A stretch of 64,000 nt of DNA from Desarmillaria ectypa (lineage: Eukaryota; Basidiomycota; Agaricomycetes; Agaricales; Physalacriaceae): contig JAUDYN010000003.1 in the NCBI GenBank assembly GCA_030407005.1, positions 2,542,001 to 2,606,000 on the forward strand. Reading direction: 5' to 3'. The notes beneath the pieces are model-generated. The model was given only the letters and a program-made list of their open reading frames with translations. It did no database searches and was not told the origin of the DNA. The translations under genes were made by a program, and so were the position numbers. Shown in pieces: positions 11,545 through 21,841 of this stretch (within the stretch, counting starts at the first letter, position 1; each line of letters starts with the position of its first letter).

Positions 11545-13392
11545 TCAAGTGCATGCCACTCCTGAGTTCATATTTCGTTCAATAATGACTTCAGCTTTCA
11601 GACGACTCTGCGAACATTGTGGACGGTCCCCAGACGCAGTTTCTGAAAGGGGTATTTTACTAGTTCTCTCCGTCTTTGAGCGTGCCTTCGTCACGTTCTT
11701 TGGTCGCGGAGGGCTGTTGAGGTCTTGCATTGACAGATCAGCTATGCAGCTATTGTTGGTCTCTGCAAAGTCGTCCAGGCCAATGGTTTGGTTCGTGCTA
11801 TTGCCAAACAGCAAGCCTCGTTCCTCTGGTTTTAGGCCTACTTTGTCAGTCCTTATGCGACGCTTCGATGGGCTTGAGTCATTGTCGTTATAGTGAGACG
11901 CGCCTTGCCGTCGCTTGCTTGGTGAGCCGGGGGAGGCTAATGACTTTCCCTTCGTGATGGCTAAGCCAGAAAGGTCCGGTGTGCTGGGAATCATATCCAT
12001 AGGTGGCACCGGCGGAACGTTCTCATCGTCATCCCGGGGTTTCTTGTATTCTGAGAAAGGAAATCAGCAGATCGGACACATCAAACACGAAGAAAGCTTA
12101 CCTTTTGTTTTGCCTTTGGTGCCAGTAGCAACGCATGATGCGTCCTTGACGGACCTGAAGGGCGAGGCCATACTAACATCTCCATCAATTGCCACGAGAG
12201 TCTGTTGAACCTCCCAATCCGCCGGACGCATCTTCTTCCAATCCTCAATGACTCTGCCGACCCATACATCCGTCTCCCCAGCAACGTGGTAATCAATGAC
12301 ATCCGACCATTCTAATCCTGGCGCAGTCTTGTTCACAAAGACCACTTTCCCAGCCCACCGTTTCGCCTTGCCGGTGCTCGTCGACGGAGCACTCGAATGC
12401 GCATGAACAGCCTTCGCAAAATCTTTCACAAGTTTCCTTAAACCGTGTACTTTGAGTGATGTGCCCATGATTATTAGCATGTCTGGCTTGCGGTTGACAT
12501 CACTCGCTTGGATAGAACCGATATCATCCCCTAGGGGGTGAGGCTCGTCGTAGAGTACAATGGCAGGTCTGAGGGAGCCCACCCTTGTGGCACGAGCAGA
12601 GCGAGCTACACGAGCAGCGGCTAGACAGACGATTATAAGTATTATGGATACTGAAATGAGATGATTGCAGCTTACAACGCTGAGTGCAATCCGGGCAATC
12701 AGGAGAAAGGCCCTCGTCAAATATGCTGAGGTGCTCTGAGGTGCAAGGATACTCCGCGGAGCAAGACATACATCGGACACGATGAATGTCACCGTGAAGC
12801 TGTACATTGCGAACTTCCTTGGCCTTTATTTTGGATTTACTCCGAGATGACGACTTTGTTTCTTGGCTACCACTACCTAGCAGACCGACTCGCTCCTCGA
12901 GGCCGTCTATGTTCTGAGTATAGGAGCGAAGGAGTTTCTTCTTCGTGTCCAACGTTTTTATGAAACGATGGGTGGGAGTGGGCGATGCAGAATCAATAGA
13001 CTGCTTGAGCTGAGAAATGAACGTGTAGAAGACAGATGTGGTGGTTGTATCACGGAATAGAGACGCGTCAAAGAGGTCGCGACCCTTCATAACGGTGTTT
13101 AGGTATCGCTGCTTAACGAGAGCGTACAAGCCATCTGAAGAACGGAAATCCTGGATTGAGTGGTCAGTGTGGAACTTGACTTTTAGTGTAGGCATTGCAA
13201 ACATACTGGAATCCCTGACGAACACGATATTCCGGCTCCTGTAATGACAACAATCCTCTTACACCTAGCGACCGACAAAGAGAGATCTGAAAGGGAACGC
13301 CTGGTTGAAGAGTCCGCCTTTGAAGCCTCGAAATCCAGAGTGACGGTCATAGTTGTGGGAGAGAGGACGTGCGACTCCAACGAGACTTCCAT
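11545..13392 (-). CDS. HST4: NAD-dependent protein deacetylase, HST3/HST4-type sirtuin
   Basis: Sirtuins remove acetyl groups from lysines using NAD; fungal HST3/HST4 act on histone H3 K56 and protect replicating chromatin. Visible motifs are ITGAGISCSSGIP (intron) DFRSSDGLY for NAD binding, SYTQNIDGLEERVGL, the catalytic His in QLHGDIHRV, two CxxC pairs (CMSC and CPDC) for structural zinc, and LIIMGTSLKVHGLRKLV. The tail contains basic clusters (SPSKRR, GSPSKRRQG), consistent with a nuclear protein. Class I features and the long tail fit HST3/HST4 better than SIR2/HST2. The first ATG (13390-13392) is used; an ATG 14 codons later (MTVTLDFEAS) is an equally good start. An ACGCGT (MCB-type) box lies 58 bases upstream of the first ATG. 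Confidence 0.9.
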
Positions 13393-13449
13393 TTTTGGAC
13401 TCAGTTCAGAACCAACGGTAATGCTGCTTATGAAAGCAGCAACTGATCA

Positions 13450-13465
13450 ACGCGTCTGTCACGTG
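13450..13465. promoter_or_regulatory. ACGCGT (MCB) and CACGTG boxes upstream of the sirtuin gene
   Basis: ACGCGT at 13450-13455 matches the MluI cell-cycle box bound by MBF-type factors, and CACGTG at 13460-13465 matches the bHLH E-box. Both lie 58-74 bases upstream of the sirtuin start. S-phase or later cell-cycle control of HST3/HST4 genes is known from yeasts. That the sites are functional here is inference. Confidence 0.4.
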
Positions 13466-13634
13466 ATCCCGTCATGCACGCGCTAACAAACTTATTTTTC
13501 AAATATTTATCTTTACGCCAAATATAGGGTCCATATATCACGCAAGCATCAGTGGCTCTGCAAAAGTACCAGGGTAAAAGTACACCGGAAACGTGGGAGT
13601 GAACAGATATACAAAATGCGGGGTATGGTATCGA

Positions 13635-15062
13635 CTATATATTAAACAATTCCGGTTTAACATTCTGCATGTAAGTATACCATCAGTTTCCTTATAACGG
13701 TGGCAGCATTAAGTCGTACCATTTTACAAAGGCGAGCTACGAGCCCAGCTAGTTGAATGAGAGTGCCCACGCCTTCCAATATCCGCATATGTGTGAACCC
13801 GATCTCCTATTGACATATTGAGCATGGAATGGTTATGCCGCGACAAAATGCTGACCTTGATATACTCCAGCTTGGTGTATTCCGGTATTCTACATTTCCG
13901 ATCAGAGAAAAAACCACATTAAAGGAAAAACGGCCTACTCGTCAAAGGTCTTCACAACGCGAAATATTGTGACGACAATATCCACAGCACTATATCCTTG
14001 GTCCCAAAGATCATTGAGTTTTTCCATCGCTTGGCCAATGTCTCCTTTGAGACAGAAGCGTATCATTGACTGAACGATAATGGGGTGTGGCTGATCGCAG
14101 ACTTTGAAAACGTTGTCGCCCGAGACGAAACCGAAACCGGAGTATGTAGATTGTAGATTATTGATAGCTTGACGCATGTCACCCTCCGAAGTGAATATGA
14201 GAGCAGTGAGGCCGTCATCGTTGTGCTTGACCTGCCGAAGAAGAACTCAGCACCTGGCAAACGTCACCGTGACTATATCGCACATTTTCCATTTCGCATA
14301 TCTCGAGAAGACGCTTTAAAATCTCTTGATCCTTGAGCTTCGCGTATCGAAGAATGGCACAACGACTCTGTATAGGTTCGATGATCTTGTTGCTCATGTT
14401 GCACGCTAGACAGAAACGCGTCGTGTTTGAAAATATTTCCATTGTCCGTCGAAGGGCTTGCTGAGCACCTGCTGTCATACTGTCCAAAGTAAGCCGATTA
14501 TCTTTGGAATACAATGAGAAGGGTAAGAACCTGTCGGCCTCATCGAGAATGACAATCTTATGCCGTCCAGGAGGCAGTGTGACTTTCTTTTGAGCGAATG
14601 ATTTGACCTTATTTCGAACAACGTCGATGCCCCTTCAACGGCAGGTAAGAAGTAGCAGAAATTATATAAAATGACAAGCACCGTTCGTCGGAGGCGTTTA
14701 ATTCCAGGACGCCCTCTTTATACGCGTCACCGAGAAGCTGATGCGCCAGGCAGTGGATGCTTGTTGTCTTTCCGATACCTGGCATACCCTAAGGCAGGAT
14801 CAGCTGCATAACCTACACAAGAGTGTGTGACGTGCAGATATAATGATATGGGGACAGTTTCCGTCCCTTGCAATGACCTTCAGACGATCAATAGTATCTG
14901 CATTTCCCACGACATCATCAAGAACATGGGGTCTATATTTTTCCACCCTACAGCAATGTCAGTGGCAGTCAGACCAAAGATACATGGATTATACCACGGA
15001 AGTTCGTAGGGAATTTCTGCAGCGCCATTTGTTTTCTTTGACTTTGAAGCAGAGGCAGTCAT
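13635..15062 (-). CDS. RFC4: Replication factor C small subunit (yeast Rfc4 / human RFC2)
   Basis: This is one of the five AAA+ subunits of the clamp loader that opens PCNA on primed DNA. The N-terminus is [23 protein letters not shown]. Walker A is [10 protein letters not shown] (the usual GPPGTGKTT changed at two positions), Walker B is ILDEADSMT, the trans-acting arginine motif is [10 protein letters not shown], and sensor 2 lies in [20 protein letters not shown]. The C-terminal exons join as [21 protein letters not shown] and end NVKPELFNI, as in fungal orthologues. The last coding exon is only 30 bases (13635-13664), reached by an intron starting GTACGA. Order and motifs fit RFC2/Rfc4 better than the other small subunits. 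It is divergent from the mitochondrial seryl-tRNA synthetase. Confidence 0.93.
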
Positions 15063-15160
15063 GATGGATCACGAAAAGAGCGCGCTATCACGCTGCGTGA
15101 CAACAAGTGACAGGACGTGCTCAAAAAAAATTGGAAGATTATTACGCTCACGGTAGCGCG
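15063..15160. promoter_or_regulatory. 98-base bidirectional promoter, RFC4 and mitochondrial SerRS
   Basis: Only 98 bases separate the two ATGs. The interval contains GCGCGC and CACGCTGCGTGAC near the RFC side and an A-rich patch (TCAAAAAAAATTGG) in the middle. Both transcripts must start inside it or overlap. Confidence 0.6.
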
Positions 15161-16768
15161 ATGGTCACTCTGGCTCGCTGCGCTAGAAGTCCCTGTAGAG
15201 TATGGCTGAGTCGCCAGTTCAGTGAGTATTCCCCAATTCACTGAAAGATATCACTGACGGCCTTCCAGGCAGTGGCATCCAACGATGCTTCATGTCGTCA
15301 GCAGCAAACGCTGGACCACTTCGAACGGCTTCAGTGCTTATGCGCCCTATCCTCAATTATCGCGACATTTCAGAAAATATGGTTTACAAAATGTCGAATG
15401 CCGTGAACCGCAAATCTCCAATTACCCCCCTCGCCATCCAGTCCGTCGTCCGTGATTACAAGTCATTGAAAGACTTGTCCTCTTCACTCAATGCCAAAAG
15501 AAACATACGTTCCATGATTGGCGACAAGATAAAGAATTTTGGCCAGGAAAAGAACCAGGAAGCTCTAATCGCCTGTTTGGAAGAGGCAAAGACGTTGAAG
15601 GAGGAGATATCGCAGCTAGAGAAGACCGTTTCGGAATTGGAACAAGGCCTCCTCGACACAGCCCTTCTCATACCCAATGACACTCATCCGAATTCACCAC
15701 TAGGCCCCGAATCCTCTGCCATTACACTCTCTTCTCACGGTCTCACTCCTGGCCCTGCATTACCACACAGAGACCATTACACGATATCTCAGAGTCTCGG
15801 GCTGGTTGACTTCGAAAATGCTGCAATTGTGACCGGTGCATCCTGGTATTATTTGAAACATGAAGCGGCCCTCTTGGAGTTGGCGCTAACGAATTATGCA
15901 ATGTCCATAGCCATGAAACATGGGTTTGTGCCTATTATGACCCCAGACATCGTCAAAGGCGACGTAGCGAAACGATGTGGGTTCCAACCTCGGGACGATT
16001 CAGATCCCCTCAAGTCGCAGGTTTATCATGTCGACTCACATCTTTCTTCTTCCTCACCTAAACTCATACTTTCTGGAACATCAGAGATACCACTTGCTGG
16101 TCTCTGTGCTAATCAGCTATACCCCAAATCGTCTTTGCCGTTAAAGATGGTCGGACTCGGACACGCTTTCCGCTCGGAGGCTGGCGCCCGAGGTGCCGAC
16201 ACAAGGGGACTGTATCGGGTACATCAGTTCACCAAGGTGGAACTGTTCGCAATCACTACGGAGACGGAAAGTGATAAAATGATGGAGGATATGAAAAATA
16301 TACAAATAGCTATCTTTGATGGCCTGGGATTACCTTTCAGGTGTGTCTTCTACGTTGACTTTTTCCTACTATGTTGTCTTGAAATTATTCAGGGTCCTCG
16401 ATATGCCAACGGAAGAACTGGGCGCCAGCGCATATAGGAAATACGACATAGAAGCATGGATGCCCGGTCGCGGCAATTGGGGTGAGATATCTTCACTGTC
16501 AAATTGCACAGACTATCAGGCTCGCCGGCTGTCGATCAAATATCAGCGACCTGTCGTGAATCAGCGGGGTACTGCAACACACGAAAATGTCTATGTGCAT
16601 ACCCTTAACGGTACCGCTGTGGCTATTCCACGTCTAATTGTCGCGCTTCTGGAAAACGGCGCCACATTTGACGAAAATAGTCAACCCACAGGTCTGAGGC
16701 TGCCAGATGTTCTTCGCCCCTTCTGGCTCGGTCAGCCCACCCAACGAAATATCATTCAATGGGTCTAG
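15161..16768 (+). CDS. DIA4: Mitochondrial seryl-tRNA synthetase
   Basis: This enzyme charges tRNA-Ser with serine in mitochondria. Exons 15161-15221, 15269-16340 and 16393-16768 give 502 residues. The first exon encodes a positively charged presequence ([19 protein letters not shown]) and joins in frame to [17 protein letters not shown] coiled-coil arm follows (residues ~75-150, [20 protein letters not shown]). Class II synthetase motifs are visible: [12 protein letters not shown] for serine and ATP binding, [21 protein letters not shown] as motif 2, and [17 protein letters not shown] as motif 3, where the conserved Arg is kept. [11 protein letters not shown] is the usual block before motif 3. 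The start was chosen from the presequence and the good splice sites; an internal ATG at 15292 would lack targeting. Confidence 0.93.
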
Positions 16769-16947
16769 TGGTTTTGAGACAGGTGTGAATTGGGACCTGC
16801 AAGGATTCATACATTGTGCTATGATATAACACTACACCATTTATTTATATAACCAAAACTCGAGATTCAAGTTTGTCGCTATCCTTATGTAACTAACGCT
16901 ATAGATCTGCATATACATGTACACTACTACCGCAACTGTTGCTCCAT

Positions 16948-18783
16948 TCACCATTTCTTCGGTGGACCTATGGCAACCTCGTCAGCGAAAGGGTCCGCAA
17001 ATGGATCCTCCACATTGACCAATGCAACATTAGAACCGCCTTCCTCCTTATTCATGCCGTGGATACCCAATCCCACTGAATCTGGATCATCATCGGCATA
17101 ATGCTTTTGTGCTCGTGTCCATGCCACCGGGGAAGTATTGCGAGTGTCTTCATCCGATGACTCGTAGTCGCTGAAGTCCGATAGCGAGCCTCTGACACCA
17201 TTGGTTTCGTCTGAATATATGGTAGAGGTAGAAGGCCGTAAGGGTGGCTGTAGGTTCGTAGAAGAGCTACCTATCGAACCAAAATTAATATCTTGCAGGT
17301 CAGCATACGCGCCGCTATCATTCCGATATTTCGCACGTTCGACAGCAGCACGCTGCTTCTCCTGCAATTTAACAACTTCGCTTTCTCCCGTTAAGTGAAC
17401 CTTTGCAAGAGGAGCCGACAGAGTGTCAGCACTGTCGTTTGCTTTCTTCGCCGGGGCGTTCAAGACGTTATCATAGGACTCCAGGGCGTTAATAACTCGC
17501 TCGTTGGTTTCGATAAGGGTTCCTATTAATTCTTCGTTCTCCACGAGCTGTAATCTTTTGATCAACGTAGGTTTTTAACAAGAGACAGAAGGAATTACTT
17601 GTATGTAGCGCACTATCTGCTTTCGTGCTAGTTTGGCCTTTGACAGACATTCTTGGACGCGTTCATTAGTTTGTAGATTGTCGGTTTCTCTATTGACAAG
17701 CTGAAATTGATGTCAGAGAATTGACGATAAGAGATCATAAAGTCTTTACAGTGATAGCATTGACGAGATTGCTGGAAGCCTGGGACGCGTCAACGATACT
17801 TGACAATACTTTCGGTTTCTCCTGTAGTAATGTTATTGCTGCAGCAGTAGACAATAACAACAGCTACTCGCCTTCTCAAAATCAAAAGGGGCACGTTTAG
17901 ACTTCGGTTGCTTCTTTTTCCGTTTCTCCTCTTTCCGTTTCTCTTCTTCCTGCTTCTGACGCTCTTTAGCCTCGGCTTTCTCCTGAACCTTGCGTTTGGC
18001 TTCTTCCACTTTCCGCTGCTGGATTTCCGGGTCCAGATAGGTATCCGTGACATGCGGCCGGTCACGGACAGTTTGTGAGTAGAGATTGGAGAATATGGAC
18101 ATGGATGGGTCGGATTGGAACTGCTCGTGCCACGACTTGAGAACGAGAATCAACTTTTTCTTCACCCTCTTGTTGCCGTAACTATCGCTGGCGAGGTGCT
18201 TGAGCGCGTCGGTTAGCTGTCCATCAGCAAATGAAGCTTTACACAGCTCGAATGAGATAGCGACCGCGAACGAGCGACGCTAGAACGCACTTTTGAATTT
18301 ATCTCCACAGTTCTCTACCAATGCCTTGAGGATCTAGAACGTCCCAATGAGAAGGAGCGAGACCGGAGCGATATGAGATGCAGCTGACCACGAGAGCACG
18401 GTACTGCTGATGTGGGCTGCCGTGCTTGAGTTTCTTGCGTATCGCCCGGGAGGCCTCTGTGGGACTAGAGCGAGATATTTAGAGAAGCACCTGGAGCAAG
18501 AATGGCGGGCAATACCCTGCATGTGGCTGGAGGTTGATGGCGTCGACGAGCTCCGGGATCCTGCGTTGACACCATATTGACATCATCCTATAACTTGAAC
18601 ACAGCGCATTGACGCACCCATCATAGGCCTCCTCCGCAATAGTGCTTGCCGTCAGAATTTCGACCCAATCGGTGATGGACGACTGTGCACTGTGAGCGAA
18701 AATCGCAGGGATCCAGGAGATATCGACCGTACGTGGGGTTTTTCACGTCCAAACGCTTCCCTGGCAAACTTGATTGCAGACAT
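16948..18783 (-). CDS. LSB5: VHS/GAT-domain protein, LSB5-like
   Basis: LSB5-type proteins bind ubiquitinated cargo and actin regulators at endocytic sites. The VHS domain starts MSAIKFAREAFGREKPH, continues SSITDWVEILTASTIAEEAYDG and IPELVDAINLQPHA, then EASRAIRKKLKHGSPHQQYR and ADGQLTDALKHLASDSYG. A lysine- and glutamate-rich charged coil (EEKRKEEKRKKKQPKSKR) links it to a GAT-like helical bundle ending LVENEELIGTLIETNERVINAL. The acidic, disordered tail has two DPF tripeptides (VEDPFADPFADE) of the type that bind AP-2 appendages, and ends PKKW. At least seven exons join in frame. The start at 18781-18783 is the first Met of the VHS domain. Confidence 0.82.
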
Positions 18784-19095
18784 TTCAGCGAGGAAAGTGC
18801 ACAGGAAGAGCTACTTTCTGAGACGGGCTGGGAGTACGAAGAAACCACAGCAGGCATGAATTTAGATAATAGTCTTCCTAAAAGAGAATGATCGGAATTA
18901 AACGTCATGTGCGCCCAGAAAGGCCTGATCACAAAGTTTGTTTTTTTAACGATATTACAGACGAAATAGTAACAGTAATTCTTCCCAACAATCGTACAAG
19001 TTCCTGTTCAGAATAAGAAGATGACCACAACATAGATAGCAATAAGACAACGAACCTCCACAATCTCTATCCATCCAAAGAGTATAATTTACATG
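18784..19095. other. Promoter of LSB5-like gene and 3' flank of FAR1-like gene
   Basis: A 312-base interval between two minus-strand genes in tandem: the start of the LSB5-like gene at the left and the stop of the FAR1-like gene at the right. No clear named element was seen. Confidence 0.4.
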
Positions 19096-20361
19096 CTACG
19101 AGCTGTCATCCGATCCTCCGCTCTCTTCGCTCTCGGTTCCTTGAACAGTGTTCGCCGAGGGACCGCTAGACTGATTACTGTCAATTTCTGGCGGTGGCGC
19201 TTGCTGCTGCAATTGAGGTGGTAGTGGGCCCCCCGGTACGGGAATCATGCCGGGTTGAGTCATCGTCACCGGGCTTTCGAGAAAGAGTCTGATCAGAACA
19301 CTCTCAAGAGCGACGACGCTGGCAAACGGGTATTCAAAGTTTCGAGCGTGTTCACGGATCGAGTTGAAGAGGGTTGACATGTTCTGCCATCGATCTTGGG
19401 ACACAGCGGCGGCGGGGCCCGGAGGCATGGGATATGGTTGAGGAACATAGCCGTAAGGTTGCGGTACTTGTGGATAAGGAGGCTGTCCAGGTAAGGGTGC
19501 TATCATGGACACAGTGGAGGTAAATTGATTCGGCGGTGGTGGAGGAGGAGGCATGGACGTTGACGGAGAAGCGTTGATAGGGGGTGATGAAGCACTTTCT
19601 TCCTTCCTTGGATGCTTGCGAGGTCGTTCTTTTTCTTGCTGAACAACAGCCTTACGACCTCGACGCGTGTATGGCAGATTGGCGAGGCCAATTTCGTGAG
19701 AATGTTGCGAGTTATCTACATGGAAATTAGAACGAAGATAGAAAGTAAAGCATGGAGAACTGACATGAAGCGCGTACTTCTTCGGTATTAAAATAAGTTT
19801 TGAAGCTGATTGAAGCCGAACAGCCTACGCCCTCGAGCTGTAATACAGTTATCATGACGTACACCGGAGCTTTTGTATGCTCGCCTTTCGACTGGGGACC
19901 TTGCGCACCCTATCCGGATGCTTCTTGACGTATTTTTTCCTGCCGCTGCGCGAGTGGCGAGCACAGACCAGCTTAGTATGGTCCTTGAAACGAGGAGGAA
20001 CGGCTTTGCTTCCATGGGTATCTCCCTTTATCCACCAAATTAGTGCGCATATATGCAGACAAAGCACCAGTCGCACCTTGACAAACTCGACCATCTGGGT
20101 CTCTTCCTCCTTCTGACGCCATTCGTTGAAAGCAGCAAGATTGGGAAAGACTAAAGTGTACCCGTCATCGGAGTCGCCAGATCCATATGGTTGTTTGGAA
20201 CCAGATGAGGATGAAAAAATATGACCGTTGCTGGGATTGGTAGTAAAACTTTGGCCAGGAAATTGCACCTCTCCATTTGCTCCCGGCTGCGGCTGCATGA
20301 GATGGGGTGGCAATGGTTGGTGCATGGCAAGCTCTCCGAGTCGAAAATGCTGGAAGCTCAT
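19096..20361 (-). CDS. FAR1/WRKY-GCM1-like DNA-binding protein with Pro-rich tail
   Basis: The N-terminal half holds a basic zinc-binding-type region: YTLVFPNLAAFNEWRQKEEE, then KLVCARHSRSGRKKYVKKHP and RVRKVPSRK, then EGVGCSASISFKTYFNTEEV and YNSQHSHEIGLANL. The spaced Cys, Cys, His and His (VCARH, VGCS, QHSH) match the FAR1-like fold seen in many agaricomycete proteins and some transposases. The second half is Pro/Gln-rich, with PYTRRGRK and a lysine-rich NLS-like tract, and ends SEESGGSDDSS. It is probably a transcription regulator with unknown targets. The join after PSRK keeps frame only with a GC-AG intron (19838-19884); the available GT donors lead to stops. The join giving YNSQHSH uses GTCAGT..ATGTAG. 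Start 20359-20361. Confidence 0.7.
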
Positions 20362-20591
20362 AGTAGATAAAGGCCGCGGAAATGCTAACTTACAGGGACT
20401 GCAATGGATTTGGGGGTGAAATCGAAACGAAAGAAGCAACCAAAGTCCGGTGAAATTTACGTAAGCTATCCATTTTAGAAAGGATCTTTGATAAATCTTG
20501 ATAAACAAGGTTGTAAAAAAGGAAATCCTTCGTTTTGGTCACGTTCGTATTTGTACACTTTCAGCTCAATTCAGCTTTTCTCCCTTCAATT
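20362..20591. promoter_or_regulatory. Divergent promoter, FAR1-like gene and UTP11
   Basis: 230 bases between two divergent starts. An AACTTACAG acceptor-like sequence on the minus strand (near 20388-20396) may mark an intron in the 5' UTR of the FAR1-like gene. Nothing else stands out. Confidence 0.4.
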
Positions 20592-21725
20592 ATGACTTCG
20601 TCACTGCGAAATTCGATACATCGTCGCAATCACAAGGAGCGGTCCCAGCTGGCCCACCGGGCAAAGCTCGGGATCCTAGAGAAACATGCAGACTATGTCA
20701 AGCGCGCACGGGACTACCACTCGAAGCAGGACAAGTTGAACCGGTTGAGGCAAAAGGCTGCAGACAGGAATAAAGATGAATTTTATTTTTCGATGACAAG
20801 GGAGAAGACTAAGGTACGAGGCCCTTTATTTCTATACAGAACTTGCCGACAGTTGTATAGGGTGGGGTCCATGTCAAGGAGAGAGGAAATGTGGCGCTGC
20901 CCATTGACATGGTAAAGGCGCTAAAAACGCAGGATGAAAATTACATCCGAACAATGCGAGCAGCTGGCTTGAAGGTATGTCCTCAAATCCATGCTCACCC
21001 TTCCGTGTCTGAATAACCCTTCTCAGAAAATCGACAAAATAAAAGCACAGCTCTCTGACATGGTTGATTCAGTCACCGACAAAGATTATGAAGAGCTTGG
21101 TGATGGACAAACAAAATTCTTGGAAGAGGCTGGAGTTATCCCAAAGTCCAGGAAGAATCGACGGAAGTCAAAACATTTAATTTTTGTGGAAAACGATGAT
21201 GAAGGTATGCCCACCGGACTTGACCTTGTGGGACAAAAACTCATTCCTTCGAAAGTACACAAGTACGAACCCGAATCGTCGTCGACGGTTGTTCATGAAG
21301 AAACAGTACAGGAGGGTGAGCCTATAGATTTGGGATGGAAAATACCGTCAGAGAAGAAACGGTCCAAGAAGTCCAAAATGTCACCGGAAGACGACGTCGA
21401 GATGGAAAACGAGAAAGGCGAGGACGAAAACAATTACGAAGCAACTCTTCGCAATCGCCGGGGCCTCTTTCGAGATCTCGCAGCGCGACTGGCACGCGAC
21501 AAGCAGCTGCGTTACACGGAACGGGAGTTTGAAATGCAACGACTCATGATGGGGAAAGGCGCTCGGAAAAAGCTCAAGGGAGTCGAAAGGGTAGATGGGG
21601 GCAGAGATGACGATGACCAAGATCAAGACGAGCTTGATGCACGAAGGGGCAAGCCAATCGCGCACATTGTGTCCAAGACATATATGCCTCGTGTTTATAA
21701 ATGGCGGAGAGAACGGAAGAAATAG
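20592..21725 (+). CDS. UTP11: UTP11, U3 snoRNP / SSU processome component
   Basis: Utp11 belongs to the small-subunit processome that matures 18S rRNA in the nucleolus. The N-terminus [20 protein letters not shown] and the block [20 protein letters not shown] are family hallmarks, followed by [38 protein letters not shown] and [18 protein letters not shown]. The middle carries basic and acidic patches, and the end [23 protein letters not shown] to [10 protein letters not shown] is conserved. Exons 20592-20813, 20861-20974 and 21027-21725 give 344 residues, somewhat longer than the yeast protein because of an acidic insert. It converges on the PLC-like gene with 116 bases between stops. Confidence 0.95.
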
Positions 21726-21841
21726 ATCTCACTGCGGGCGTATTAAAATGCGATCCTATTATAATTGGGTACTTATGGGTACTTAATGCATAGTCTGTGA
21801 GATGTCCTCTGTGTGCTTTTAGATATACAAAGATCCTGATT

